DNA from: BJ22 sp031405895
GTDB taxonomy: Bacteria > Planctomycetota > Planctomycetia > Pirellulales > Pirellulaceae
Assembly (NCBI GenBank): GCA_031405895.1
Contig: JANOFL010000023.1
Coordinates: forward strand, 1 to 16,715
Length of the DNA: 16,715 nucleotides
Direction of reading: 5' to 3'
A program made the translations under genes and the position numbers. This document shows, one piece after another, positions 1 to 6,306 of this stretch. The notes beneath the pieces are model-generated. The model saw only the letters and a list, made by a program, of their open reading frames with translations, was not told the origin of the DNA and did no database searches. Numbering within the stretch: the first letter of the stretch is position 1; each line of letters begins with the position of its first letter.

Positions 1-11
1 GGTGGCCCTTG

Positions 12-78
12 CCGCCTCGCGATTGCCAGCGGTGGGTCTCGAAGACTCGACCCACCCTACGCCTCGACCCACCCTACG
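12..78 (+). repeat. Palindromic repeat, partial copy A
   Basis: Bases 31-60 match bases 4829-4858 with a single difference, and the bases just before (about 12-30) resemble the interior of the complete element at 4768-4858. The hairpin arms GGTGGGTC (31-38) and GACCCACC (49-56) are present. The terminal TCGACCCACCCTACG occurs twice in tandem, at 47-61 and 64-78. The left half of the element lies at or beyond the window edge, so this copy is incomplete here. It sits directly upstream of mch, and open reading through it in the mch frame is unlikely to be real coding. Confidence 0.7.
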
Positions 79-163
79 TCTGCTCAAGACGCTGCTTCCC
101 AAAAAACCGGTTACAAACCGCATAACGCATCCGTGTGTCGAGGCTGGGCAAGGTCCGCCAGAA

Positions 164-1207
164 ATGAACAATACGGCTTGGCCACGCCCGAACGACAGAA
201 ACCTGGACAGTACCGCCGTGCCGCACAATTTCGCGCTGACCGAATCGCTGAACGCCCGCTGCGCACGGCACTTCGGCAACCATCGTTCGCGCCTTGACGA
301 GCTGGGTGTTGGGCTGCACCAGATCGGTGGTGCGGAAGTGTTCGACTTTGGAACCGGGCACGCAGGTACGCTGGCAGGTGGCCTGTTATTGGCCGAGCTT
401 TGCCTGTCCGGTCTGGCCAATGTTGTATTGTCGCCCGCGCGCGGATCGCCAGGAGCTGATTGGCCGACCATTGATGTTCATACCAGCCACCCGCTGTTGG
501 CGTGCATGGCCTCCCAGTATGCCGGCTGGCCCGTCTCCGCAGGGACTTATTTCGCCATGGGCTCCGGCCCTGCCCGGATCGCCCGCCAGCGTGAACCCTA
601 TTTTGAGCGCTACCCGCTTACCGATGGTTCGCGCGAAGGCTGGCTCGTGCTGGAATCATCGCGGCTTCCCGATCCGGAAACCGTTGAGCAGATCGCATCA
701 GAAGCTTGCGTTCCTGCCGCCGGTCTCAAGATCGCAGTTGCCCGGACCGCCAGTTTTCCGGGGACGATTCAGGTTGTTGCGCGGAGCATCGAGACGACGA
801 TGCACAAGCTGTTCGAGCTGGATTTTGATCTGGCCTGCATTCGGGCAGCCCAAGGCAGCTGTCCGCTTCCTCCGATCGGAAAAAACGACTTGCAGGCAAT
901 CGGCTGGACCAATGACGCGATTCTCTACGGCAGCCGCGTTTGCCTCTGGGTCGATTGTGAACAAGAGGCGGTTGAGGCGGCGGCGAAGCGGTTGCCGGCA
1001 AGCACATCGCCCGATCACGGCCGCCCATTTGCTGAAATATTCGAGCGTTACGGGCACGATTTCTATGCCATCGATCGCCTGTTGTTCAGCCCCGCCTGGG
1101 TCACCGTTCACAACCTGCGAACCGGCCAGGTCGTGGTGACTGGAGAGTTGAGGCCCGACATCCTCCGTGAATCGTTTGGGTTGCCGCCAGGAGTGGGCCC
1201 AACGTGA
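164..1207 (+). CDS. mch: Methenyltetrahydromethanopterin cyclohydrolase
   Basis: Mch interconverts 5,10-methenyl-H4MPT and 5-formyl-H4MPT (written in the methylotroph direction as methenyl hydrolysis), a cytoplasmic step of H4MPT-linked formaldehyde oxidation. The 347-residue product carries family hallmarks throughout: IGGAEVFDFG (residues 54-63), HPLLACMASQYAGW (109-122), YFAMGSGPAR (129-138), GTIQVVARSIET (200-211), PLPPIGKNDLQAIG (234-247), TNDAILYG (249-256) and GRPFAEIFERYGHDFYAID (286-304). Length is close to or slightly above the usual 315-330. The frame is open back to base 2, but those 54 codons run through a palindromic repeat and look non-coding, so ATG 164 was chosen; a weak AAGG lies at 150-153. 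It overlaps the next gene by 4 bp (GTGA), suggesting translational coupling. H4MPT-pathway genes are known in Planctomycetes. Family assignment is secure; the exact start is less so. Confidence 0.95.
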   Translation: MNNTAWPRPNDRNLDSTAVPHNFALTESLNARCARHFGNHRSRLDELGVGLHQIGGAEVFDFGTGHAGTLAGGLLLAELCLSGLANVVLSPARGSPGADWPTIDVHTSHPLLACMASQYAGWPVSAGTYFAMGSGPARIARQREPYFERYPLTDGSREGWLVLESSRLPDPETVEQIASEACVPAAGLKIAVARTASFPGTIQVVARSIETTMHKLFELDFDLACIRAAQGSCPLPPIGKNDLQAIGWTNDAILYGSRVCLWVDCEQEAVEAAAKRLPASTSPDHGRPFAEIFERYGHDFYAIDRLLFSPAWVTVHNLRTGQVVVTGELRPDILRESFGLPPGVGPT

Positions 1208-2235
1208 ACAGGCTGCCCGGTTCAGAATGGACGATCGGAGTCTTCGCCAGTCCCGAGGGCTGGCATTCGGCCGAGCTGAGCCGCGTCCTCGGTGACCGGC
1301 ACAAGCTGCTTTTTCTCGACATCCGTCAGCTGACTGCCAGACTGGCGGCTGGACGTTCGGTACTGGATTGCGGTTTGTTTCCGTCGGGTCGCCAAGTGGC
1401 TGCGGGTCGTTCCGCTGGGGCGAATGCAGGCGAACCACCCGCCCCGGCCAGGATTTCCAGCCTGGATGGCGTTGTGATCCGGGCGATGCCCGGCGGCAGC
1501 CTGGAAGAAATTGTCTTCCGGATGGACGCCCTTGCGGAGTTGCAACGCTGTGGAGTTGCGGTCATCAATCCAGCCCGGACCGTCGAGGCCTGTGTCGACA
1601 AGTACTTGTCACTGGTCCTGCTTCAGCGCGCCGGTTTGCCGGTGCCGACGACTTTTTGTGGTACCTCAGCGCGGGAGGGTCTGGCTTTTCTGGCGAACTG
1701 TGGCGGCCGCGCCGTGCTCAAGCCGGTGTTTGGCAGCGAAGGTCGCGGGTTGATGTTGCTGGACGATCCCGACCTGGCGGAACGGGTCCTCGGCTGGCTC
1801 GAATCGACCGGACAGGCAATTTACCTGCAGGAGTTTGTCGAGCACGGGCATCGCGACTTGAGGATTCTGGTTGCCGGCGGCGAGCTGGCCGCAATGCAGC
1901 GCGTCAATCCAGCCGACTGGCGGGTCAATGCTGCGCGCGGGGCGCTCGTCGTTCGCCACGAGCCGTCGCGCGACGAAGCCGACCTGGCCTTCGCGGCCTG
2001 TGCGGCCACGGGTGCGGTGGTCGCCGGCGTCGACCTTGCCCGCGATGCGAGTGGCCGGTTGCTGGTCCTGGAGATCAACTCGGCTCCCGGCTGGAAGCAC
2101 CTGGCCAGGACTACGGATGAAGACGTGTCGGCCATGGTGGGCCGGGCGATCACGGCCGCGATCGGCTCGGTCAGGACTGAAGCAATTGCAAGACCTGGGC
2201 CAGGTCCGGGGGCACTGGGGCTTCAAAGACCATGA
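1204..2235 (+). CDS. RimK-like ATP-grasp ligase (candidate H4MPT glutamyl ligase)
   Basis: This 343-residue protein has the ATP-grasp layout of RimK-type amino-acid ligases: INPARTVEACVDKYLS (121-136), AGLPVPTT (143-150), the nucleotide-binding KPVFGSEGRG (173-182), LQEFVEHGHRDLR (208-220), WRVN (239-242), GVDLA (275-279) and the metal-binding LEINSAPGW (289-297). The family joins an amino acid, often glutamate, to a carboxylate using ATP; MptN does this on tetrahydromethanopterin and CofF on F420. The GTG start overlaps the mch stop (GTGA), so the two are probably co-translated. That placement makes a role in making or modifying the H4MPT side chain the best guess, but the substrate cannot be read from the sequence. 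The last 21 or so residues, rich in Gly/Pro, are encoded inside the antisense 3' end of the pseudouridine synthase gene and may be a dispensable extension. Confidence 0.88.
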   Translation: MNRLPGSEWTIGVFASPEGWHSAELSRVLGDRHKLLFLDIRQLTARLAAGRSVLDCGLFPSGRQVAAGRSAGANAGEPPAPARISSLDGVVIRAMPGGSLEEIVFRMDALAELQRCGVAVINPARTVEACVDKYLSLVLLQRAGLPVPTTFCGTSAREGLAFLANCGGRAVLKPVFGSEGRGLMLLDDPDLAERVLGWLESTGQAIYLQEFVEHGHRDLRILVAGGELAAMQRVNPADWRVNAARGALVVRHEPSRDEADLAFAACAATGAVVAGVDLARDASGRLLVLEINSAPGWKHLARTTDEDVSAMVGRAITAAIGSVRTEAIARPGPGPGALGLQRP

Positions 2236-3241
2236 CCTTCCCGCTGACCGGGTGCCGAAGGCTCAGCCGACGGGCGTGCAGGGCCTGACGCGTGAGCAAC
2301 GTGTCGTCATCGGCCCGGTTGCCCGTGAGTTCCGACCGTTTCAGCCAGCCGCGTCCTGAGTAAAGCCTGTCCGCCACAACAGGCGATCCGATTGACGCGA
2401 GGTGAACTCGCAGCTGGTGGGTTCGCCCGGTTTCGGGAAACAGGGCGACACTCGCGAACCGTCCGCGCCGCAAGGTGACTTCATAGCGTGTGACGGCCGA
2501 CCGGCTGCCTTCGTCGTCGCGAACCGCCATCTTTTCCCGTTGCCAGGGATGAACGCCGATGGAACGGTCAATCCGGTCCTGGTCGCGGCTGGGCGGCGGA
2601 CTGACAATCGCCAGGTACTCCTTCTCCACGGTCCGGTTCTGAAACTGGTGCGTCAGGGCGGCATGGGCTTCGTCCGTGCACGCAATCGCGATGACACCGG
2701 AAGTATCCCGGTCGAGCCGATGGACAATCCCAGGCCGGTGGGGGCCACCGGCACCGCTGAGTTGCCGGAAGTGATGGGCGAGAGCCGCGGTCAGGGTGCC
2801 CGACCAATGGCCTTTGGCCGGATGGACGACCATGCCAGGCGGCTTGTTGACGACCACGAGCACATCGTCCTGATGGAGGATATCGAGCGGCACGTCTTCC
2901 GGGATCGGCCCTTCCGGCGGGGGCGGTGGAATTTGATAGTGAAGGAGTGTTCCCGCAGGCAGCCGCTCCGAAGGCTTCACCCGGCGTCCATCGACCTGCA
3001 CCAGTCCGCGGCGAATCGCCGTGTTGACGCGGGACCGACTGACGCCTTCCAGCCGGGCCGCGAGCAGTGAATCAATCCTCAGCTGGTTTTCAAGCGGGGC
3101 AACGACCAGCGACAGCCAGTCGGGCAAAGTCCCTGTCGCTTCGCCATTGGGCTGTTCCAGATGGTGGGCCGACCTGCTGTTTTCTGTGTTCACGAATTCT
3201 AGAAGTCTGAGGAGCCGGGCAGAACTCGTGTCATTCAGCAT
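2171..3241 (-). CDS. rluD: RluA/RluD-family pseudouridine synthase
   Basis: This enzyme isomerises uridine to pseudouridine in RNA, most likely large-subunit rRNA if it is a true RluD. The 356-residue product has an S4 RNA-binding domain (about 54-100, LRIDSLLAARLEGVSRSRV), a proline stretch (105-109), NKPPGMVVHP (132-141), the catalytic HRLDRDTSG (174-182, nucleophile expected at D177), EKEYLA (206-211), ETGRTHQLRVH (270-280) and a C-terminal LHARRLSLRHP (321-331). ATG 3241 was chosen because it leaves a divergent 5' region to the next gene; the frame stays open to 3418, and a start there would overlap that gene. About 50 residues precede the S4 domain, longer than in E. coli RluD (326 aa overall). 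The 3' end overlaps the ATP-grasp gene by 65 bp, tail to tail. RluA, RluC and RluD are hard to separate by motif, so the symbol is tentative. Confidence 0.88.
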   Translation of the reverse strand: MLNDTSSARLLRLLEFVNTENSRSAHHLEQPNGEATGTLPDWLSLVVAPLENQLRIDSLLAARLEGVSRSRVNTAIRRGLVQVDGRRVKPSERLPAGTLLHYQIPPPPPEGPIPEDVPLDILHQDDVLVVVNKPPGMVVHPAKGHWSGTLTAALAHHFRQLSGAGGPHRPGIVHRLDRDTSGVIAIACTDEAHAALTHQFQNRTVEKEYLAIVSPPPSRDQDRIDRSIGVHPWQREKMAVRDDEGSRSAVTRYEVTLRRGRFASVALFPETGRTHQLRVHLASIGSPVVADRLYSGRGWLKRSELTGNRADDDTLLTRQALHARRLSLRHPVSGKVMVFEAPVPPDLAQVLQLLQS

Positions 3242-3274
3242 TCTTGGCAAATTGCCGGTCCGGTTGTTTCCCGG

Positions 3275-3304
3275 TTCCGGCCGGCGGTAAAGCCAGTCTA
3301 TAAT
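3275..3304 (+). promoter_or_regulatory. Candidate sigma-70-type promoter
   Basis: A perfect TATAAT lies at 3299-3304. The best -35-like hexamer is TTCCGG at 3275-3280, 18 bp upstream, which is a poor match to TTGACA. It sits in the 85-bp gap between the divergent rluD and the plus-strand zinc-ribbon gene, and would place transcription start about 3311, some 28 bp before ATG 3339. The -10 is convincing, the -35 is not. Confidence 0.5.
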
Positions 3305-3338
3305 TGGAGCAGAACGGGGAAAGGGAGTGTCCGAGGCC

Positions 3339-3941
3339 ATGTTGAACGGAAAACCCTGGCAACGCGATGGCCTCTGCCGCCGTTGTGGGAAAACGACGGT
3401 CCACGCCCACATGGCCACCGGGATCGGCTGGTGGTTACATCGGCTGACGGGGCAGGTTTTGCCCCGCCTCGGTCTGGGACGGTGGAGTTGCGAAAAGTGT
3501 TACGGACAGCGCTGGTGGCTGTCTCCGTGGTCCCCTCGCGATGCCGAATCGGGCGACGCATCGGGTTTTGAAGCCGATGGCAACTTCCTCCTGAACGACT
3601 ATTCGCTGGTCCGCCGCAGCTTGCGGTCGAGCCGTTACACCCGCAAGTTTCGCGACTCGATTGTCGAGCGGTTGCTGTCCGGTCAAGTCCGGCAGGACAC
3701 GGTGCGATCGGAGCTGCGGGTCCGGGAAAACGACATCCTGGCCTGGATTGCCGACCGGATGCACCGCCAGCAGGAGCGGATCAACCAGCTCACTTCCCTG
3801 CTGGAACTTTTGGCCCGTCGTCCAGGGACTGGCCATCTGGAACAGTCCGGCTTCGTGGCCGACAATGCGGCCGCCGGTGATCCATCGGAAAGCGAAGAAA
3901 TCGAGGTCGCTCGTGATTCCCGCCGATCGCACAATAGCTGA
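3339..3941 (+). CDS. Hypothetical protein with zinc ribbon and possible HTH
   Basis: I do not recognise this 200-residue protein. It opens with a four-cysteine zinc-ribbon-like pattern, CRRC (13-16) and CEKC (51-54), separated by a tryptophan-rich stretch (GIGWWLHRLTG). A basic helical middle follows (about 88-160), with a segment around 105-138 that could be a helix-turn-helix and a predicted coiled region (RQQERINQLTSLLELLARR). The tail is acidic and polar. ATG 3339 is preceded by an AGGGAG at 3322-3327, about 11 bp away; a GTG at 3327 in the same frame would add four residues and cannot be excluded. A good -10 box lies at 3299-3304. It precedes two more small plus-strand genes, but gaps of about 90-120 bp argue against tight coupling. 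DNA or RNA binding is an inference from the ribbon and basic charge only. Confidence 0.72.
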   Translation: MLNGKPWQRDGLCRRCGKTTVHAHMATGIGWWLHRLTGQVLPRLGLGRWSCEKCYGQRWWLSPWSPRDAESGDASGFEADGNFLLNDYSLVRRSLRSSRYTRKFRDSIVERLLSGQVRQDTVRSELRVRENDILAWIADRMHRQQERINQLTSLLELLARRPGTGHLEQSGFVADNAAAGDPSESEEIEVARDSRRSHNS

Positions 3942-4058
3942 CAATCGGTTGGCCAGCACCTGCCTCAAGTCGATCGCGCGGGCCAACTGCTACCGAGTTT
4001 TGCGGCTGACGCCAACCCCGTTCTGTTTGCAACCTGCTACCGCCCTGTCGAATTCACC

Positions 4059-4286
4059 ATGAAGTTCATCGAGATGACCGGTGCCACCCTGTCGGAAATC
4101 CTCAACGACGGGGAATTGCACGAGCGCGATTTCGAGTCGGCGGGGATTGCCGACGTGTCGATAGTGCGGATCAACCAGCAGGGAGACATCGAAATCCGCC
4201 GCAGCCTGAAATGGGATGTCGTCGGCGGCTTGCTGGGCAGTTTCGATGAACGGGTCCGCCAGACCACCGGCCTCGACTGGGCCTAG
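4059..4286 (+). CDS. Small uncharacterised protein, 75 aa
   Basis: This 75-residue ORF reads like a real compact protein rather than a shadow: it is acidic, with alternating hydrophobic residues and a patterned C-terminal half (VSIVRINQQGDIEIRR, WDVVGGLLGSF, TTGLDWA). It has no signal peptide, membrane segment or metal-binding cysteines. The look is of a small beta-strand domain (about 30-50) followed by a helix. I recall similar small planctomycete proteins ending in a G-L-D-W-A motif, but cannot confirm that here and know of no function. ATG 4059 has no Shine-Dalgarno in front of it. It lies between two zinc-ribbon genes on the same strand, 117 bp after one and 91 bp before the other. Confidence 0.65.
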   Translation: MKFIEMTGATLSEILNDGELHERDFESAGIADVSIVRINQQGDIEIRRSLKWDVVGGLLGSFDERVRQTTGLDWA

Positions 4287-4364
4287 GACATTGAACTCGT
4301 CCCGCATCGCTGGAGTACGGGCTGCCGGCCGGGCTTTTTTCCAGGACCGCGATTCCCGCCATTC

Positions 4365-4380
4365 GGGAGACTGATCTCTG
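4365..4380 (+). promoter_or_regulatory. Ribosome binding site deciding a CTG start
   Basis: GGGAG at 4365-4369 lies 8 bp before CTG 4378-4380. An in-frame stop (TGA, 4372-4374) lies just upstream, and no ATG, GTG or TTG occurs in this frame before GTG 4456. Starting at 4456 would remove the first CxxC of the first zinc ribbon, so CTG 4378 with this site is the best-supported start. Confidence 0.6.
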
Positions 4381-4758
4381 GCCTCCATCGAGTTTACCGA
4401 CCGCTCGGCCGAGCTGCCCTGCCCGCAATGCAACATTGCACTTTGGCATGCCAATGTGGCCCACGCCACGGCCATTGCCTGTTCAACCTGTCGCGGAATG
4501 TTCCTGGCCGGCGAAGAGTTTGCCGAAGTCGTCAGGATTCTTCGGCATGACTATCGCGGGCCGATCGAGATCCCGCGCCCGCTTGATCCGGAGACCAGCC
4601 ACCCCCAACGCCCCTGCCCTGCTTGTGGCGAGAAAATGGACGTCCATCCCTACTCCGGTCCCGGCAACGCAATCATCGACGCCTGCCGCATTTGCCAGAT
4701 GGTCTGGCTTGACAACCAGGAACTGGCCCAGATCGTCAAGGCAGCCGGCAAGCGGTAA
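4378..4758 (+). CDS. Double zinc-ribbon (zf-TFIIB-like) protein, CTG start
   Basis: The 126-residue product carries two complete four-cysteine zinc ribbons: CPQC (15-18) with CSTC (35-38), and CPAC (80-83) with CRIC (103-106). Each is followed by a short hydrophobic/acidic helix (RGMFLAGEEFAEVV; QMVWLDNQELAQIV), the layout of zf-TFIIB-type domains (CPxC...CxxCxGxWLDxxEL). It looks like a tandem duplication of one ribbon. Function is unknown; such proteins are usually small cytoplasmic metal-binding proteins of unassigned role. The start is non-canonical: CTG 4378 behind GGGAG. GTG 4456 would split the first ribbon and leave only a 100-residue product. The last 21 codons plus stop are repeated 170 bp downstream after a palindromic element, with only silent changes. 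Coding status is secure; the exact start is inferred. Confidence 0.8.
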   Translation: MASIEFTDRSAELPCPQCNIALWHANVAHATAIACSTCRGMFLAGEEFAEVVRILRHDYRGPIEIPRPLDPETSHPQRPCPACGEKMDVHPYSGPGNAIIDACRICQMVWLDNQELAQIVKAAGKR

Positions 4759-4767
4759 ACAGCAGCA

Positions 4768-4858
4768 GTAGGGTGGGTCGAATCTTCGAGACCCACCAGA
4801 CTCCCAGCCCGACCTCGGGATTACGAGCGGTGGGTCTCGACGACTCGACCCACCCTAC
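4768..4858 (+). repeat. 91-bp palindromic element with 14-bp terminal inverted repeats (copy B)
   Basis: GTAGGGTGGGTCGA (4768-4781) and TCGACCCACCCTAC (4845-4858) are perfect inverted ends. Each half also folds on itself: GGTGGGTC 4773-4780 with GACCCACC 4790-4797, and GGTGGGTC 4829-4836 with GACCCACC 4847-4854, around an interior of about 31 bp. It encodes nothing. A second, partial copy lies at 12-78 in the same orientation. The structure fits a REP/BIME-like or MITE-like element mobilised by an enzyme elsewhere; no transposase is in the window. It is flanked by a 67-bp direct duplication of the neighbouring gene's 3' end, far longer than a normal target-site duplication. Confidence 0.82.
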
Positions 4859-4861
4859 GTC

Positions 4862-4928
4862 TTGCCAGATGGTCTGGCTCGACAACCAGGAACTGGCCCA
4901 GATCGTCAAGGCGGCCGGCAAGCGGTGA
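4862..4928 (+). pseudogene. Duplicated 3' fragment of the zinc-ribbon gene
   Basis: These 67 bases match 4692-4758 at a fixed offset of 170 bp, with three differences: 4710/4880, 4743/4913 and 4757/4927. Read in the original frame it encodes the same 21 residues, from the last ribbon cysteine (CQMVWLD) to KAAGKR, plus a stop. The three changes are Leu to Leu, Ala to Ala and TAA to TGA, so none alters the protein. The fragment starts 3 bp after the palindromic element ends and has no start of its own. It stops 20 bp before the convergent oxidoreductase gene ends. It is best read as a recombination or duplication remnant. Confidence 0.85.
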
Positions 4929-4948
4929 CAAATGATCGCGCCGCGCCT

Positions 4949-5977
4949 TCAGGCCTGTTTCCGCAACGCTTCCGCCTGCCACTCGCAAATCTGCACGGCA
5001 TCCCGGGCGAGGTCACCGGCGAGAATCGTCGACGGCCGGTTATTGAGCGAGCAATCCCGGACTTCCGTCAGTTCAGCGACGAATCCGTCCAGCGGATCGG
5101 CCACTGGAAACGTCGGCCGGATGACCTGACCATCGTCGGCCAACAGCTTGACCGGCATCGACTCGTTGCCATCCGCGAAGCTGGCCGACTCGAAATGGAT
5201 CGTCGCCCGCTCGAGTTGCAGTTCAAAGCCGTGTGTGAAGGGCCGCCCCTGCTGGCGAATCACGCCCATCGTACTGGTTACCACGAGGTGCCGTTCGGCG
5301 AACCCGAAACTTGAAACCGCGTACTCGGCCACACCGTTCCGCAGCCTGCCGCGGCTGGAAACAGACTCCGGCATTCCGAACAACAGCCGGATCAAATGGG
5401 CATCGTGCACATGCAGGTCCAGCAGCGGGCCGCCAATCACAGCCGGGTCATAATACTTGGGCAGCCACGCCGGATCGGAAATGACCCGCTTGAAACTGCC
5501 GCCCAGCAGCCGGCCGTGCCGGCCACTGCGGACTTCCGCGAGTGCCCAGGCATACTCGGGAAAAAACGGCAAGACATGGGCGACCATCAGTTGCTGGCTC
5601 GATGCCTTCGATACCGCGATCACTTCATCGCAAGCCGGCAGGCTCAGGCCCAGCGGCTTTTCGCAAAGCACATGGGTTCCCGCGCGCAGGGCCGCGATCG
5701 CCGCGAAGGGATGGGCCGCGGTCGGCAGGCAAATGTCGATCAGGTCCAGCCCGCCGTCGCCAACCAGCTGATCGACCGATTCGTAGACCCGGATGCTTCT
5801 CAAGTCCACCCGTTCACCCGGCGGCCCGAAATTTCCCTTGATCGCCCGCCAGTCACCCGCTCGCCGTTCCGGCTCCATCGTCGCGATGGCTTCGATCCGG
5901 ACTCCCGGCACCCGATGCCAGGCGAGCCAGTGGATCCAGCCCATGAATCCGATCCCAGCAATTCCGACTCTCAGCAT
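4949..5977 (-). CDS. Gfo/Idh/MocA-family oxidoreductase
   Basis: A 342-residue NAD(P)-dependent dehydrogenase of the Gfo/Idh/MocA family, which typically acts on sugars, inositols and related polyols. The N-terminal Rossmann fold has GIAGIGFMG (5-13). The family signature CEKPLG lies at 105-110, with the catalytic lysine expected at K107. The C-terminal alpha/beta domain carries GGPLLDLHVHDAHLIRLLFG (182-201), which matches the family's G-G-x-L-x-D-x-x-x-H-x-x-D substrate-site pattern. Length is normal for the family. ATG 5977 begins exactly at the Rossmann strand; the frame is open to 6391, but those codons translate repeat DNA into Gly/Ser/Arg-rich sequence. There is no signal peptide, so it is probably cytoplasmic, and no clear Shine-Dalgarno. 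The substrate cannot be inferred because no sugar genes are nearby. It converges on the zinc-ribbon gene fragment, with 20 bp between. Confidence 0.92.
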   Translation of the reverse strand: MLRVGIAGIGFMGWIHWLAWHRVPGVRIEAIATMEPERRAGDWRAIKGNFGPPGERVDLRSIRVYESVDQLVGDGGLDLIDICLPTAAHPFAAIAALRAGTHVLCEKPLGLSLPACDEVIAVSKASSQQLMVAHVLPFFPEYAWALAEVRSGRHGRLLGGSFKRVISDPAWLPKYYDPAVIGGPLLDLHVHDAHLIRLLFGMPESVSSRGRLRNGVAEYAVSSFGFAERHLVVTSTMGVIRQQGRPFTHGFELQLERATIHFESASFADGNESMPVKLLADDGQVIRPTFPVADPLDGFVAELTEVRDCSLNNRPSTILAGDLARDAVQICEWQAEALRKQA

Positions 5978-6002
5978 GATGGATGAACTTGGGTGAAGAT
6001 GG

Positions 6003-6066
6003 CCGGATCGGCGGGCTGGAAACTCTGCTGGCTGGATCACGTGTCCCGTCCGGATCGGCGGGCTGG
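6003..6066. repeat. 17-bp direct repeat pair with flanking inverted octamer
   Basis: CCGGATCGGCGGGCTGG occurs at 6003-6019 and again, identical, at 6050-6066, 47 bp apart. TGGAAACT at 6017-6024 is also inverted as AGTTTCCA at 6088-6095. It lies just upstream of the minus-strand oxidoreductase start, so it could be regulatory or a decayed repeat element. Confidence 0.6.
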
Positions 6067-6200
6067 GTACCTGCCCTTGAGCCGGCCAGTTTCCAACATT
6101 CTCCCGCGTCGCGCAAGCCGGCAGGCGTATGCCTTCATCGGATGCGTTTCGCGGTTCAAACCAGAAGCTTACGAAATCCAGTGCCAGAGCCACACTTCCT

Positions 6201-6306
6201 CTTTTCCGGCTCCCTCCTCCGCCGCTGCCTTGAGCGGCGTGGGGAGACCCACAACCACTTCTTTTCCGGCTCCCTCCTCCGCCGCTGCTTTGAGCGGCGT
6301 GGGGAG
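6201..6306. repeat. Tandem 46-bp hairpin repeat, two copies, 60-bp period
   Basis: Bases 6201-6246 match 6261-6306 with one difference (6239/6299). Each unit contains the stem CGCCGCT/AGCGGCG around a 6-base loop, extended by CCCTCC pairing with the downstream GGGGAG. Each unit can therefore form a long, GC-rich hairpin. The 14 bases between the copies (6247-6260) are not part of the repeat. The right copy runs into a G-rich tract. This looks like a dispersed REP-type element. Confidence 0.8.

Noticed and set aside
2..163. N-terminal extension of mch to the window edge
   Set aside because: It reads through a non-coding palindromic repeat, and family members start close to ATG 164.
4287..4340. 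Possible intrinsic terminator at CCGGCCGG followed by six Ts (4334-4339)
   Set aside because: No stem with a usable loop could be drawn next to the T-tract; CCGGCCGG is self-complementary without a loop.
4862..5314. Plus-strand ORF starting inside the duplicated zinc-ribbon fragment
   Set aside because: It uses a different frame from the duplicated gene and continues antisense to the oxidoreductase, with no coding signature.
6201..6306. CRISPR array
   Set aside because: There are only two repeat units, the separating 14 bp is too short for a spacer, and no cas gene is present.
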